From Monosporascus cannonballus (taxonomy: Eukaryota; Ascomycota; Sordariomycetes; Xylariales): a DNA stretch of 54,698 nt. Made by a program: the position numbers and the translations under genes. The notes beneath the pieces were generated by a model, which saw only the letters and a list, made by a program, of their open reading frames with translations, had not been told where the DNA came from and made no database searches. This document shows positions 9,901-22,909 of this stretch, one piece after another. Location of the stretch: the NCBI GenBank assembly GCA_004154925.1, contig QJNS01000370.1, positions 1 to 54,698 of the forward strand, read 5' to 3'. Each line of letters starts with the position of its first letter. Position 1 is the first letter of the stretch.

Positions 9901-12264
9901 ATTTAAATATTTGGTTATATTAATGGGATTTACGAATGTACCAGTAATTTTCTAACGAATAATTAATTATATATTACGAAAATACTTCGATATTTTTGTT
10001 ATTTGCTATCTCGACGACATTCTTATTTTTTCGGAAATAAAAAAAATATACGCAGGATACGTTTATAAGGTTTTTTACGTTTTACAAAATATAAGGTTAT
10101 TTATTAACGCAAAAAAAAGTTAATTTTATATATAAGAAATAAAATATTTAAAACATATTATTATCCCAGGATATATTAGGATAAACCTTAAGAAAATCGC
10201 TATAATTATAAATTAATAAACGTTAATAATAATCAAAAAAGTACAGGTATTTTTTGGATTCGTAAATTATTACAGGAAATTTATTCGAAATTTTAGCAAA
10301 ATAATTATACCCTTAATTAATTTTACGAAGAAAAAAGGAATTTAAATAGACGCCAGATACGGAAAAAGCATTTTAAAATATTAAAAATACGATTACCAGC
10401 GAACTAATATTAATTATATACGATTTAAACTATTTCGTTAAATCAAAAACCGACGTTTCGGATTACGTATTAAACGTAATAATCGGATAGCAAAATAATT
10501 AAAGCAAATTATACCTTATTATATTTTTTTCGTATAAATTAAAAGGAACTAAATTTAATTATAACATTTTAAATAAAGAATTTATAGCTATTATTATGGT
10601 ATTTCGGGAGTTTAAGTATTTCCTAAAGGGAAACTTATACTAGGTTAAGGTCTATATGGATTATTAAAATCTTACCCGATTTACCATAACCAAAAAACTT
10701 ACAAAACGATAATTAAAATATATAAAAAAATTAACGAATTTCAATTTCGTTATTATTTATAAAAAAGGCTTAGAAAACGGCAGAACAAATACCCTAAGTA
10801 AGCGACCAAATTTCGAAAAAAATTAGTTAAAATTAGCTATATAATTTTTAATACCACCATAAAAAGATATTTATGCCCATAACAAACTGCGATAATTCGG
10901 GCAGTATTTTTCGATATGCATTAAAGAATTTAATTATATAACGACAATTTCCCAAAAAATTAAAAAATAAATAAGATATAAATTCCAAAAAATACCAAAA
11001 GGATTTAATACGAAAAATATATAAATTTTAATTATGTAAATATTCAAAGATTTATAAAACCTTAAAATTTTTTTAACGGTATAAAAATTATACGGCAATA
11101 CGATATTTACGCCAGAACGAAAACTCGACAATATAAGCCATACGGAAAATTATAATTATTATTAATCATAAAATAATTATAATATTTAATTATATTTAAC
11201 TTTATGATTAAACTTCTTATATTAAAAAATCTAATTACGGAAATATATTATAATAATATTTTCGTAATCGTCGATCGATTTACGAAATTTTCTTATTTCT
11301 TATTATATTATAAGGATATAAATACCGAATAATTAACATATATTTTCTTTAAATATATTTTCAATATATACAGATTATTAACAGAAATTATATTAAATAA
11401 AAGATCGATATTTGTATTTAAATTTTAATAAAACCTAATAATATAAATCGGCCTAAATTACAAATTATTTAACGTATTTAAATTATAAATAAATATATAA
11501 ACAAAACGAATAAATTAAATTTTAAAAACTTATTCATAATATTATATTAATTACGAATAAAATAACTGGGTTAAAAATTACCAATCGTACAATTAACTTA
11601 TAATACCAATTATTACGAAAATATTAAGATAATACTTACGAATACAAATTTCGGTTTTATTTCAAAAATTTATAAACAAATACGTAACGACAGTCCAATT
11701 AATATTAAAATAATCCTTACGTTAAAACAATTACGACAGTTATATTAAAAAATAAAAATAAAATTAAAATTCGTACGAAATTAAATAAATAAATATTATA
11801 ACCAGAAAAAAATAAAAAAATTAATTTTCGAAAAAGGAGAAATAATTTTTTTATTATAAAAATATTTAAATAAAATAACTTAATAAAAAACTCGATTTCA
11901 AATATATTAATCCATATAAAATCGCCAAGAAAATCTTATAAAATAATTATTAATTAGAACTTTTACCGAAAATTAAATTTTATTTAATTTTTTATATTTT
12001 TTATTCGAATTAATAACAAATATAATTAAAATATATACGGCATAAAATAATGTAAAAATAAAAAATAAATAAACATACGAAATAAAAAAAATATTTAATA
12101 TGCGAAAGTAAATCAGATTTACTTAGTATTTAATTAAATAAAAAAAGTACCCGGATTCCGAGAACACCTGAGAATTTACCAAAAACCTTATTAGTACCCA
12201 GCATCTGTTAAAAACCTTTTACCAACAACGCCGAAATCGGCAAAGTAAAAAGTTCCCCAATTAA
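6979..12264 (+). pseudogene. Gypsy A gag-pol
   Basis: Begins ATG TCG ACC. A gag core RIKPKKPELYDGKGNP lies near 7095-7140. The RT active site YLDD is at 10007-10018 within FVICYLDDILIFSE. The integrase and a chromodomain (KKYPDSENT, then EFTKNLI) lie at about 12119-12210, and the frame ends at a stop at 12262. Many internal TAA/TAG codons fit CAA/CAG changed by RIP, so no protein can be made. The final stop may itself be a RIP product. Confidence 0.85.
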
Positions 12265-12349
12265 TAAACGACCAATTTATGGACTCCAGGTTAAACCAGT
12301 CAAAAGGAGCGGCTTCCGCCAAAATGGCCTAGGCGGCCTTTGGTTTAAC

Positions 12350-12767
12350 CTATTTTTCTCGACGTTTTAACTTATCCAACTCCTTTAAGGACTAAAGCCT
12401 ACGAAATAATATGCGCGTTATACGGTTGGCCCATATTTTTTTTGTTTTCGAAAACGACAAACTTTGGTTTGCGCCTGCTTTATTTTTTTTCAGCTTTTTT
12501 AAATTTTATTTCAACCTTAAAATGGTTAAAAACGAATTTTTCGAATTAAAAAGTAAAAAGGCCGTTAACGTTACAAAGGCCCTGGTTTTACGTTACGCAT
12601 TTTTTACATTTGGAAAAATCTGACAAAAAAATATAACAAAATAACAACCCGTAACGAACATAATAAAAATATATTAGCATATTTACGGTTCGAAAAATAA
12701 TTAATTTAAGTAAGTTATTTTGCTTTTTCGTTTTTTTGTTAATTAATTTTTCGATATAACTTGACAT
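12350..12767 (-). pseudogene. Antisense accessory ORF of Gypsy A (cysteine cluster plus coiled coil)
   Basis: Lies on the strand opposite to pol, between the pol stop and the 3' LTR. The minus strand reads a decayed N-terminal array (Tyr codons where the other copies suggest Cys, then GLLFC), CKKC and LC about eight codons later, then a charged region and the coiled-coil segment SLKELDKLKRREK before a stop near 12345. An ATG lies at 12767-12765 and another within the array. Spacing is close to, but looser than, the other copies. I know no assigned function. Equivalent ORFs lie in elements B, C, D and F. Confidence 0.6.
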
Positions 12768-12833
12768 AATGGCGGAAAGAAAATTTATAGAAAAAAAAAC
12801 TTTCGGGACGAAAATATTAAAAAGGGAGGATCG

Positions 12834-13163
12834 TATTATAATTTAATAGGTTACGGCCTTAAAAAACGGTCGTAATAATAATTAAGCCATATAAATCGAA
12901 TTACATAATGGCTCAATAAGATCGATCGTAAAGCTTTTAAAACTAAGCTTAATAAGATAAAAAGAATTAGGTATAAAGATATTTATTAATTCCATAATTT
13001 AAATAATTTTAGCTTATAATAATAATTCGTTACCCAAGGTACCCTTGGTATTACGAGACGTAATACTTTCCTATATTTATTACTCAGATTCCTACGATAC
13101 TTCTGCCAACATAAACCCGTACGACTTAGGTTTAATAGTTGGTTAAACCGCCTAGCCGTCACA
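12834..13163 (+). repeat. 3' LTR of Gypsy A
   Basis: 330 bp, from TATTATAATT (TGTTACGACC type after RIP) to GCCGTCACA, directly followed by the TTAAA duplication. It has one copy of the 36 bp unit that is doubled in the 5' LTR. Confidence 0.9.
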
Positions 13164-13168
13164 TTAAA

Positions 13169-16100
13169 GCTTTTACATATTAAAGAATTTCTCCAAAAGA
13201 AAATACCACAACAATTAAAACAAAAATAAAGAAAAGCTAAATTTAAAAAAATCGAGTTTATGAATTTTTTTTTAGAAAATAAGTTTATAACCGAAGTTCT
13301 GAATAGAATTCGAATATATTCTTTTGGATATTAAATTTTAATCTTATATTATTAAATTGTAGAAACCTTGTAAAAGCTTTTTTTAATTAATCATAACTTT
13401 AAAATCGTTTAAAAATAAAGGTAAAAGATATAAGGAAAACGACTATTTAAACAAAACGAGAGTAATAATTTTCCGTTACTAAGTAACGTCTAGATTTAAA
13501 TTAGGATTTCTAACGTTTTAAAGGTCTAACAACTTAATAAATCTTTAATATTATTAAAATATTAAAAAGCATTCATTTAATTGTCCCTCTTTTTATATAT
13601 ATTCTGCAAAATTTATAAATATAAATGGTATTATATTTTTTTAATAAATAACCGTATTTCTTATTATATACTTCAATAACGAGCTTTTTAACTAATTTTA
13701 ATTTAGTAATTTGTAATAATTTTAACATAATAAAAACTTTTAAAATGATTTAAAATAAGGTTATATTTTTAACTTTGGTATTCGAAATAATAATTATATT
13801 TTATTTATTTATTTTTCATACAATAATATTATCGAAAAATAATTACGTACATTGTTAAAAACCTTTTCGATTAAGGCTATCTATAAAAGAGATCTTATTT
13901 GCGTATAAAAACGATTATATGTTAAGATTTTCGTTTTCTCCAAATTTCAAAGTTAGAATATATATAAAATAAATGTAAAAAAAGATTTCGATAACGGTGT
14001 TAAAATGCGTAGAGTTTAAACTTTATAATATCGTAATAAATAGAAAATAACTTTATTTAACTTCGAGCGAAAGACGATAATTGCGTTGAATAAGTTTCTG
14101 ATATTTTCGAAATATAACTCCCTTGACGTTACTGACATTTTGTCTTGATATTTTTTAAAATATTTTTATTTAAAGAGATTAAAATAATGTTTTTAAGGTT
14201 GAATATTTCGAAACATATATATATAATTTTTTTCCAGTAAATGTTCTTTAATAATTATAGTTTTTGGAAGTCATTAATACAAAAGCATTATATTATATTT
14301 ACGAAAATCTGATTGGTAAATATTATTTTACGAATTTAAACAATATGATTATATTATTGTTCTAAAACAAATAACGTTAGCTAATTATTAATCACAATAT
14401 AAAATTCTCCGAAACGAATTTTAATTTTAATTCTTTTAATTCTTCTGTTGAATCCTGTAAGAATAGAAATAATCATTGCTTCAAATCCTAAAAACTTTTC
14501 GAAATCTGAAATAAAATTGTAGACGTATAAATTCTTGTAAAAATCGTACGTATATTCGTTTAATAATATCGTTTTATAAAAACGTGTTAACGAGACTAAG
14601 TTAACAAAATTTAAAATTAAATCGAGTTATAATAAATATAAGAATACTAAACCACTTAATTATTAATATAAATTCGTAAATATTAAACTTTTTACGAAAT
14701 TAAAGATGACTATCCATAATAAATTTAGCCTTAAAACTTTAAAACGCTTCGTATTTATGAAATTTATATATAAATATTTATATTAACGAAAAAGTACTGC
14801 TAAAATCTACGTTTTATAATGTTTTTATAATAAGATAACAATAACTAGTCGATTTACTCGATATATTTAATTTAACTTTTTTGTACGATTATATTTTCAT
14901 TTTCAACCAATTTATCTTATATAACTTTTTAGTAATTTCTGATGAGTAACGGAAAAAATAATTCGATATAATTAATTATATTTAAATGTAGTCGAAAAAA
15001 TAGCGTTAAAGACAGTTAAATACTTATTAAACTGTTTAAATTTAAATTTATATTGAAAAACCTTGTCCGCTTTGTAATTCAAAAGCGACAATATTTATTT
15101 AATTTAAAAATTTGATTTTATACGATATTATTCTAATTAAAAAAGACTTAATAATATAATTTAAATTTTACTGAGAAATAATATAACATATTATATATAA
15201 TTTAAAATTTAATAATTAAAACAACTACGAATATAAAGAAAGAAAGTTATATAATCGTACGTTTCAAGTCCTCTGTTTTATTAAGTATACTTAAAATAAT
15301 GTTTTCGAAATTATTATTAACTGTTAAATTGAGAATTTCTTCGTTCGAAATAATTTATAACAATTAACAGGTTTTAGTGTTTTAACCTTTTATAAAACCT
15401 TATAATTAAGGAAATATATAATTATTGCAATTATACTGTAAATATATATTTTAAAATGGTTTCATTTTACTCAATTATTAATCCTTTTAAAAATATTTAT
15501 CTTTATTCGATTACTATTAAAAATAATTCTTAATATCCTTAAGAAAATTAATGGTATAAATAAAATAAAAATATTATTAATTTAATCGTTTAATTTCACA
15601 TTTTCAAATAGGAACTGCCTCAGTTCACCTAAATATATTTTCGTTTCGTAGAAAATAACAGTTTTAGCAATAATAACTAGATATTGTCAAAGAAAATACA
15701 TATCCGATATATATTGTTAATTATCCTCTTTACGAAATAATCGATATATGCTTTAAAATTTGTTTTCTTTAGGCGTTTTATATCTTATCAGATAATTTTC
15801 GTAAACGCATAAACCTTTAATCTGAAAAATGTAATATTTGCTAAATTTATTTTGGAGGGCTTTTCGAGAATAAATATATTTTCATTAATTCCTTATTCAA
15901 AATATATATAAAATGGTTTTACTTAAGTTTTAAATAAATACGCACTTAATAATATATATTATATTTTTTTAAATTCGATTATAAGTCGAATAAAGATTAT
16001 TATTAAGAGAGAAATTATACGTTTTAATAATAATTACCTTTTCGGCGTATATTTAAATACTTATAGATGTCTTAATATATAGAAATACCGATTTATAAAA

Positions 16101-17169
16101 TATATTTATATTAAATCATTAATTCTGAACGTTATTTCGGAAAGACGTTTTTCTTTATTTAATTCGATCACTTTAAACTTCAGATAAAATTACATTTTAA
16201 ACAAAAATTTAATATTTATTAAAATCATAAAACTATTTTTCTATTGATTTAAAATATAACTGATTGCAGATGTAATAATCAGATAAATAATAATTAATGC
16301 TTTGGTATATTTGTTAAAAACGCTATTAAATTCGAAATTATCGGCGTAGATTGTATTAAAGAGCTTATTCTCTCCGATCTATTATATTTCCAATATTTTC
16401 TTTCGCGTTTTAACAATTTAATAATCTTAATTTTAAATCATTAAAAGCAGTTATACTTTCGTTTAGGCAATTATTTATTCAATTGTTTTTACAACATGTA
16501 AATATAAGATATAAATATTTAATGTTATAATATAACGCTTTTTAAGAGCTGTAATAGAAATTCAAAATTATGGTTATAAAACTTTTATTACAAGATTAAA
16601 TTAAGAAGTAAAACCTTTTAAATGAATTGTTTCGAAATAAAATATATATTTTCGTTTTCCCAACAAACCGTTTTTTACGTTTTTATTATTGTTCCCAATT
16701 ATAAAATAAACTTTTATATTTTTGTAGTTATAATTAAAACGGTATTATATTCGTCGGTTTCTAGTATTACTTTAATATAAAATGTTATAGGTTAATTGTC
16801 GATATAATTAATTTTCGGTATGTTCGTTTTAATACTTTATAATACGTAACGTTAATCTTATAATTTTAATAACTTTTAATGTTTTAAAATGGTTTATACG
16901 AAACTAAATTAATAAACGGTTTTAAATATAAAAATAATTTTGTTTAAAACGAAATGTTTAAGTCTTTAATTATATAAAAATGTTTTTCCCTATTTACAAT
17001 CTTTTTTTCAAAAATATAAATTAACGAATTTAATTTTGCAGTTATTTATATAAAATTCGAAATGAATATCTAGAAACGTAAATCTTTTTAACTTATATTC
17101 AGTAATAACGTTATTAACCCATAAATTCGTGAAAGGTATTTTAAGAAAGAATGTAAAAAGTTAATTAAA
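13169..17169 (-). pseudogene. Internal pol region of Copia-like element G
   Basis: About 4 kb of strongly AT-rich sequence between Gypsy A and Gypsy C. On the minus strand near 15.85-15.6 kb one frame reads RLKVYAFTKNYLIRYKTPKE and, further on, YISDMYF, with TAA/TAG at Gln positions. It resembles the integrase-to-RT linker of fungal Copia proteins (LKVYGCRAY-like, then a RDVIFDE-like motif). I could not find the RT active site by eye. Position, strand and length fit the pol of G; family assignment is tentative. Confidence 0.45.
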
Positions 17170-17552
17170 TATAAAAACTAGTGGTTTAACTAACTATTAA
17201 ATATAAGATCCACGAGTTTATAATAGCAGAAATGTTGTAGGACTTTCCATAATATAAACAATAATTAATTATCTTTTATATTATTGAATATAACTGAAAA
17301 ACGAAATATATTATATGTTTTTCTTATTTAAATTAATAGAATAACGAACGTATATATTCTTATCAGCATAGTGGCTTATTACTAAAAAGATAGTAATCTG
17401 GCTTATTATCTTATTACTAATAAGTATGTAATTCGATTTATTAGCTTACTACTATTAAGTTGATAATCTATTACATAACTTGATTGATTCGGCCTTTTTC
17501 GTTATTCTTTTTACGATGATTTTACAAGGTCGTAATTTATTAAGTTATAATA
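17170..17552 (-). repeat. 3' LTR of Gypsy C
   Basis: 383 bp, against 313 bp for the 5' LTR. The extra 70 bp come from imperfect tandem units of about 35 bp with CTTATTACTA-like cores at about 17372-17480. The polypurine tract of the element (minus strand) abuts the right edge at 17553. Confidence 0.75.
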
Positions 17553-17709
17553 CGATTTCTCTTTTTCTAAAATTTTATCCTTGAGACTCTTTTCTTAATA
17601 AATCCTTCGTCTTTTTAATTATATCCGGTTGTATTTTTAAACTTTGTTTTTGTAAATCAAATAGTATTATATATTAATTAATGTGGTTAACAAGAAAAGC
17701 TTTGAAATT

Positions 17710-18043
17710 ATGCCGTATTTCCTATTTTTTGTCGAATATTTTACTTGTTAAATAATAAAAAGTATTTCTGATTATAAGGAATATATATATTGTAATTGGT
17801 TATATAATAAAACAAATATCTTTATTTATATAGTTAATTATTATATCGTAGAGGTTCGTTATTTAGAAAAATAGGTTAGTTACTAAAAAAGTTTTTTTTG
17901 AGTTTTTTGCTCGGTTATTTTGTATTTGTTGTTAACAGTAATACTATTAAGCCCCAAGTATTAAATTTGTTAATCGTATTTTTTATATTTTCGACGAACT
18001 TAACGAATTCGATGGCCGCGAAACGAAAGTAATAATAAAGGTG
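17710..18043 (+). pseudogene. Antisense accessory ORF of Gypsy C
   Basis: Opposite strand to pol, next to the 3' LTR. Reads FEIMPYFLFFVEYFTC, then SDYKEYIYCNW, and ends with DELNEFDGRE before a stop near 18043. Tyr codons stand where Cys occurs in the other copies (TGT/TGC to TAT/TAC is a G-to-A change), and stops interrupt it. It aligns with the ORFs of B, D and F from the MP start to the LDEL-type coiled coil. Confidence 0.6.
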
Positions 18044-20696
18044 TAGACTTTTAGGGACGTAAACGTTATTTTACGAAACGTTAATTAGAATGTAATTTTA
18101 GATTTTGATATTATTTGTAAAAATTCTTTAATAGGCGCTAAGTATTTATAGGAATTTTTGCGAGTTTCTAAATGTTTTCGAAAAATGGACAATTTTTTTA
18201 TTTAATTAGGCATTAGGTAAATCCTGTTTTTTATTTATTAAGAACTTTTATTATTGTGTGCAAAGTTTCGTTTTTGATTTCCATATTATTTTATCCCGTA
18301 TATATATTAATGGTATGTACTATTAACCTGATTAAAAAATATAAAAATGAAATAAAGTTTTTTTTTAGCAAAAGGTTTTATTAGGAGTTAGGTTTTCAAA
18401 GCTCCTTTATAAATTTATATAAATCGATATTTTCCCATTAAGCTTTTGCTGGATTTTATATTTAAATATTTTTTATAACGAAAAGAATTTTTCCTTTCTT
18501 AAAACTTCTTTAATCTTATATCGATTTTAAGATTTATTTATTTAATTACGTACAATTCTTTTTTTAAACTTTTAACACAATCATTTAAATTATTTCAACG
18601 TAACTATTACTCTAACGTTCATAGATTCGTTATACGCATTTTTATAAATATCGGATATAAAAACAAAATTTGCGTTTATTGAAACTGTTTTTATATTTTT
18701 ATAATAATTAGTATCGTATCTTAAATAAGCAATAAATTTTTTTTCACTTAGTTATAAGATTTATAATCAACGCAAAGTTTTAAATATACTTTTAATATTT
18801 AGTTTTCCGTTTTATTTCACCCTTTATTTAAGGTGCAAATACGTTAAATCGCTTATAATATAAACCGATTTATGTAACATGATTTTGTTAAAGCTTTTAA
18901 GTAAATATGTTGTTTTTATCGAAAAGACCTTTATATAATAATTTGTATATATTAAAAACATTTTTAAAAATATATATGATATTTAATCAATATTGATACT
19001 TTTAATAAAATAGAAACGCAAGATTACGTAATTTCATTAATTATTACGAAAGTATTATCGTAATATATTTTTATTTTTAAACTTTTAAAAAATAATAATT
19101 TTGTAATAATACATATAATAATTGAATTTTATGGTCCTTTTTGAAACCGATAATAGTTATAACTTTTCGCAAGTTTATATCTTTCTATTTTGATTTTATT
19201 ATAAAAGTCATATCGTTGTAATACTTTAATTTATCATTCTTATTTTAAGAAAATAATAAATATATTATAATTATATTAAGATTTTGTATCTTCTTGAATA
19301 TTTATGTAACTAGTATATTTATATATAGCATCGGAAATACATTTAACTTTATTTTAGGAATTTATAATTTATTTATCATTTTATTTTTTTAATAATGTTA
19401 TTTAGTATTACTCGTATTATTACCATTAGGCGTATTTAAAGATATTTATTTGTAATAACATCTATAAACATAAAATTAATCTTAATTTAATTGTTTAAAG
19501 TTCAGTTGTTTATTGAAAGTATTCGTTTTATTATTTTCTAAACCTTTTTTTATAAATAATAACAAAATCGAAATTTGTTATTTCTTAACGTGTGGTAAAT
19601 ATCGTTTCTTAAATATTTAAGTCGAAATAAAATGAATAAAACTTTAAAAATTTATATAAATCTTTACTTAACAAAGAGTTTTCGAAAAGAAATACCTGAA
19701 CTTTAGAAAAACTTTAAAAAAAACTCATAAATTCGTTATTTAAAATAATGTAATTATAATCGGTTTGTTAAATTTATACGAACAAAATACGATAAAATAT
19801 AATTTGTCTTGATTATTTCGTTATTTAATTACTCTATAAAACGCAAAATTCGAAATATCGGTTTTTAATTCGATAATGCGTATGAAATTATATATAATTA
19901 ATTTAAATCTTTCAGTTATTACACTTTTAACTTTTTAAAACATTTTTTTATTTATAACGTGTATTTAAATGTTGATAACCTAATTTAATTCAAAATTAAA
20001 ATTTTTTAAAAATATGTAGTTCTTTAATTATAATTAATATCTATGAATTTGTAATTATATTAATTGTGTCAGATTTATTTTAAAGTATTTGATAATGATA
20101 ATGTATTTTAAATACTTCACTTTCGATTTATGAAATCAATTCTTTTTGTGTTAATTAATAATTTAGCCTTTTATAAAATTTAAAAAACTTGATACATATA
20201 ATTTATATATATGACTTTGATTTTCGAGGAAATATAAATATTAACAAAGCAATATATAATACAAACGTTAAATTATTTTTATAATGCGTAATTTACTATA
20301 CGCTAAAAAGTTATTATTAGGTTCGTAAAGCTTATTAACGTAAATAAGTGCTTAAATAATTTATATTTTCTTTTTAAAATTATTTCTCATTCTCATTTGT
20401 TTATAGTTTTAAAAAAAATTATATTTATTTTAGAAATTAAGTATTATAAACTCTTCTGTTTCACAAACTCGGTTTTTTATTTTTAGTATTTAAAATAATA
20501 ATACTAGGTTTTTGTACAATATTATCGTTATATTACACGTAATTAGTGATGATATATAATTTGTTATTTCTTTAAAATACTAAAAATATAAAGTACCTTA
20601 CGAATAGCGTTAAAGATTAATTGTCTTTTATATTATCGATTTTCTAAGTAATTTTTAAATATACGTAATTCGTTTCCGTTGAAATTATAAATAAGA

Positions 20697-20908
20697 TTGT
20701 AACGTAGCTGGAGCCTTGTTGCATGGGCTCTTATAAGCTGGATTAGGGTGTCCAAACCCCAATTAGGGTTTGGAATTGCTGACCTTTGGGTATTGTGGCT
20801 AGGGTTGCACACTCGTTATCTCACAATTATTCCAAACCCCAATTGGGGTTTGGATACCCTAATCCACCTTATAAGAGCGTATGCAACAAGCCTCCAGCTA
20901 CGTTACAA
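20697..20908. mobile_element. Fold-back (MITE-like) element with ~78 bp inverted repeats
   Basis: The arms TTGTAACGTAGCTGGAG... and its inverse pair for about 78 bp with six mismatches, leaving a loop of about 50 bp. The arms contain CCAAACCCCAATTRGGGTTTGG; the right copy, at 20832-20853, is a perfect 22 bp palindrome. GC content is normal while all surrounding Gypsy C sequence is RIPed, so it arrived after RIP or was too short to be targeted. The left two thirds match the LTR of the miniature element at 21323-21828; the right third is the same LTR start inverted. No coding capacity and no clear target duplication. Confidence 0.8.
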
Positions 20909-21322
20909 AGGTAAAATTTCGTAAATAAGCTTTCTTTAAAAACTATTTTATATTTTTATTTATTATATTTTAATAATTTCGTAACGTTTATTTTTAAAAT
21001 CTATTTATATTCGTAACATTATCATAATATATTAATTGAACTTTCTAACTTTGAAATCTATTGTTTTAAATCATTATTTAATTCCGTAAACTTTGCTTTA
21101 ATTATAATAATAATTGGTAATAATTTTTAATATATCTTTTATATTTTATTTCTCTAAGTAATATTTTATTTTTTACATTCTTTTATTTGTATTTATTATT
21201 ATTTTTAATCAAATATTAAATTTTACTTTCTTAATTTCTTTATTAACTAAAGCTTTATATTAATGTATTTATAATAATTCTCAGATTATGTTATAATTTT
21301 AAACGGAACGATATCGAAATTC

Positions 21323-21828
21323 TGTGATAATATGCAGAGCTAGTCCTTATAAGGTAGATTAAGGTGTTCAAATCTCAATTGGGGTTTAGAATTACTAACC
21401 TTTTGGTATTGTGATTAACTTCGTACTTTCGTTATTCTATAATTATTCCAAACTCTAACTGAGTACATTAGCTAATTCGGAGTTATTTCGGCGATATACC
21501 GGAAATAAGATTCGATCCTTATACGGCCGGCTGCAGGTTAAAAAAAGTTAAGAGGCAGATCAAAAGATTTTAACCGCTGGCGTTCGGCGAGTGGTCGGCG
21601 CGAAGAGTCCGATCGCGTTATGTATTTATAGGGCGCAATAGAGCTTTAGGGTTCGATATTTTATTTAGCCTTAAAATCGAGACGACTTTACTAAAAGGGG
21701 GAGAGTAGATATGACAAGATATATAACTAGTTCTTATAAGGTGGGTTAGAGTGTCCAAATCCTAATTAAGGTTTGGAATTGCTAACCTTTTGGTATTATA
21801 GTTAACCTCGCACCTTCGCTATCTTACA
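21323..21828 (+). mobile_element. Miniature LTR retroelement (TRIM-like), 506 bp
   Basis: Two direct repeats of exactly 119 bp (21323-21441 and 21710-21828) enclose 268 bp. The left one starts TGTGATAATATG, the right one TATGACAAG; the right one ends TTACA and the left one TCTATA. Flanks are AATTC and AATTT, a 5 bp duplication with one C/T change. A purine run AAAAGGGGGAGAG lies just before the right LTR. No reading frame of note inside, so it is non-autonomous. Comparison with element F shows that it interrupts Gypsy C. Confidence 0.82.
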
Positions 21829-22452
21829 AATTTATTATTTAATATCGTATTTAGATAGAAGTTTCGATGTAATTAATTTTATGTTTAATTTTTCCGTAAT
21901 CGAAAGCAAAATTTTGATTTTCGATATTCGTAATTATACAAAAATTTAATTTATATTTTTGTAGTAATTTAAGCTTATCAATAATGTTAAGTATAACGTA
22001 ATTTCTACTTAAGGTTCTATAACTTCTTAGTGTAATATATTAATATATTCCGATTTATATATTTAAAGTGATAAGGTTATTAGCGGTTTCTATCGTCGCG
22101 TTTAAAACACTTTTTAGGATTTTCTTTTACCTTTTCGAGGTTTTGTTATTTTATGGCTTGTTTTTAGGTAATCTTTTTTTTAAACCTCTTTCGAATTCGT
22201 CGAGCCTTGTTTATGTTTTTTCGTACAATTTGTTAGTAATTGTTCTGTAATTCCTTGTCTTATTTGGTGAATTGTTCTTCTGTATAGCGTATAACGTCAT
22301 ATTAGACTTTCTATAACCTATCGTCCTTTTAATAAAGTTCCCGAGTGAACTGTTGAATCTTTTTTTAATGCTTGTTTTTCTTTAAGATCTGTAAGAAATA
22401 GGAATTGAAAATAAAAGTTCGTAATATCCCTTTTGTAATATTTTTCCACTGT

Positions 22453-22843
22453 TGCTACGACCCGATAAGCTTCGGCCTCGAGAAACGATCAGATAAGGAT
22501 AATACGGGCTATTTTTCGAGTTACGTAACGGTGATCACTGCTAAACCAGTGATTATGGGTAAGCAGAAATTATTTTAAGTAATCGTAATTATCATCGGCT
22601 GCTTAAATATAGATAATTAAACTAAAAAGAGAGAAAATATATACGTATATTAATTCTATAGTTTAAATAATATTAATTTATAATATTTATCAATATCAAT
22701 TGTTTGCTATATAACTTTAGTACTTTTAATATTAAAAATATAATACGTTTCTATATTTATTGTTTAAAGCCTTATAATACTTTTGTTAATATAAACCTGT
22801 ACGATTAAGGTTTAATAATTGATTAAACCGTTTAGCCGTTATA
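22453..22843 (+). repeat. 5' LTR of Gypsy B
   Basis: 391 bp from TGCTACGACC to GCCGTTATA. Differences from the 3' LTR are mostly C/T and G/A, apart from one indel. Confidence 0.88.
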
Positions 22844-22909
22844 AATTGTAAGTTTTTATTTAATAATATTGTTAAACTTTAAACAATATCGCCTACATTA
22901 TGTTTACTA

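Larger units (their letters stand above)
6553..13163 (+). mobile_element. Gypsy LTR retrotransposon A, full length, RIPed
   Basis: LTRs at 6553-6918 and 12834-13163 are flanked by a perfect TTAAA duplication (6548-6552 and 13164-13168). Frames on the plus strand read gag from ATG 6979, then protease, reverse transcriptase, RNase H, integrase and a terminal chromodomain: the Ty3/Gypsy order with a chromovirus-type end. The frames are cut by many TAA/TAG codons where Gln is expected. A 3' polypurine stretch (AAAGGGAGGA) precedes the right LTR. It is inserted in the 3' end of element G. Its RT active site still reads YLDD, making it one of the less damaged copies at that point. Confidence 0.92.

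Noticed and set aside
12411..12623. 70 aa plus-strand frame in the tail of Gypsy A
   Set aside because: It is the reverse of the antisense accessory ORF; the minus-strand reading matches sister copies and this one does not.
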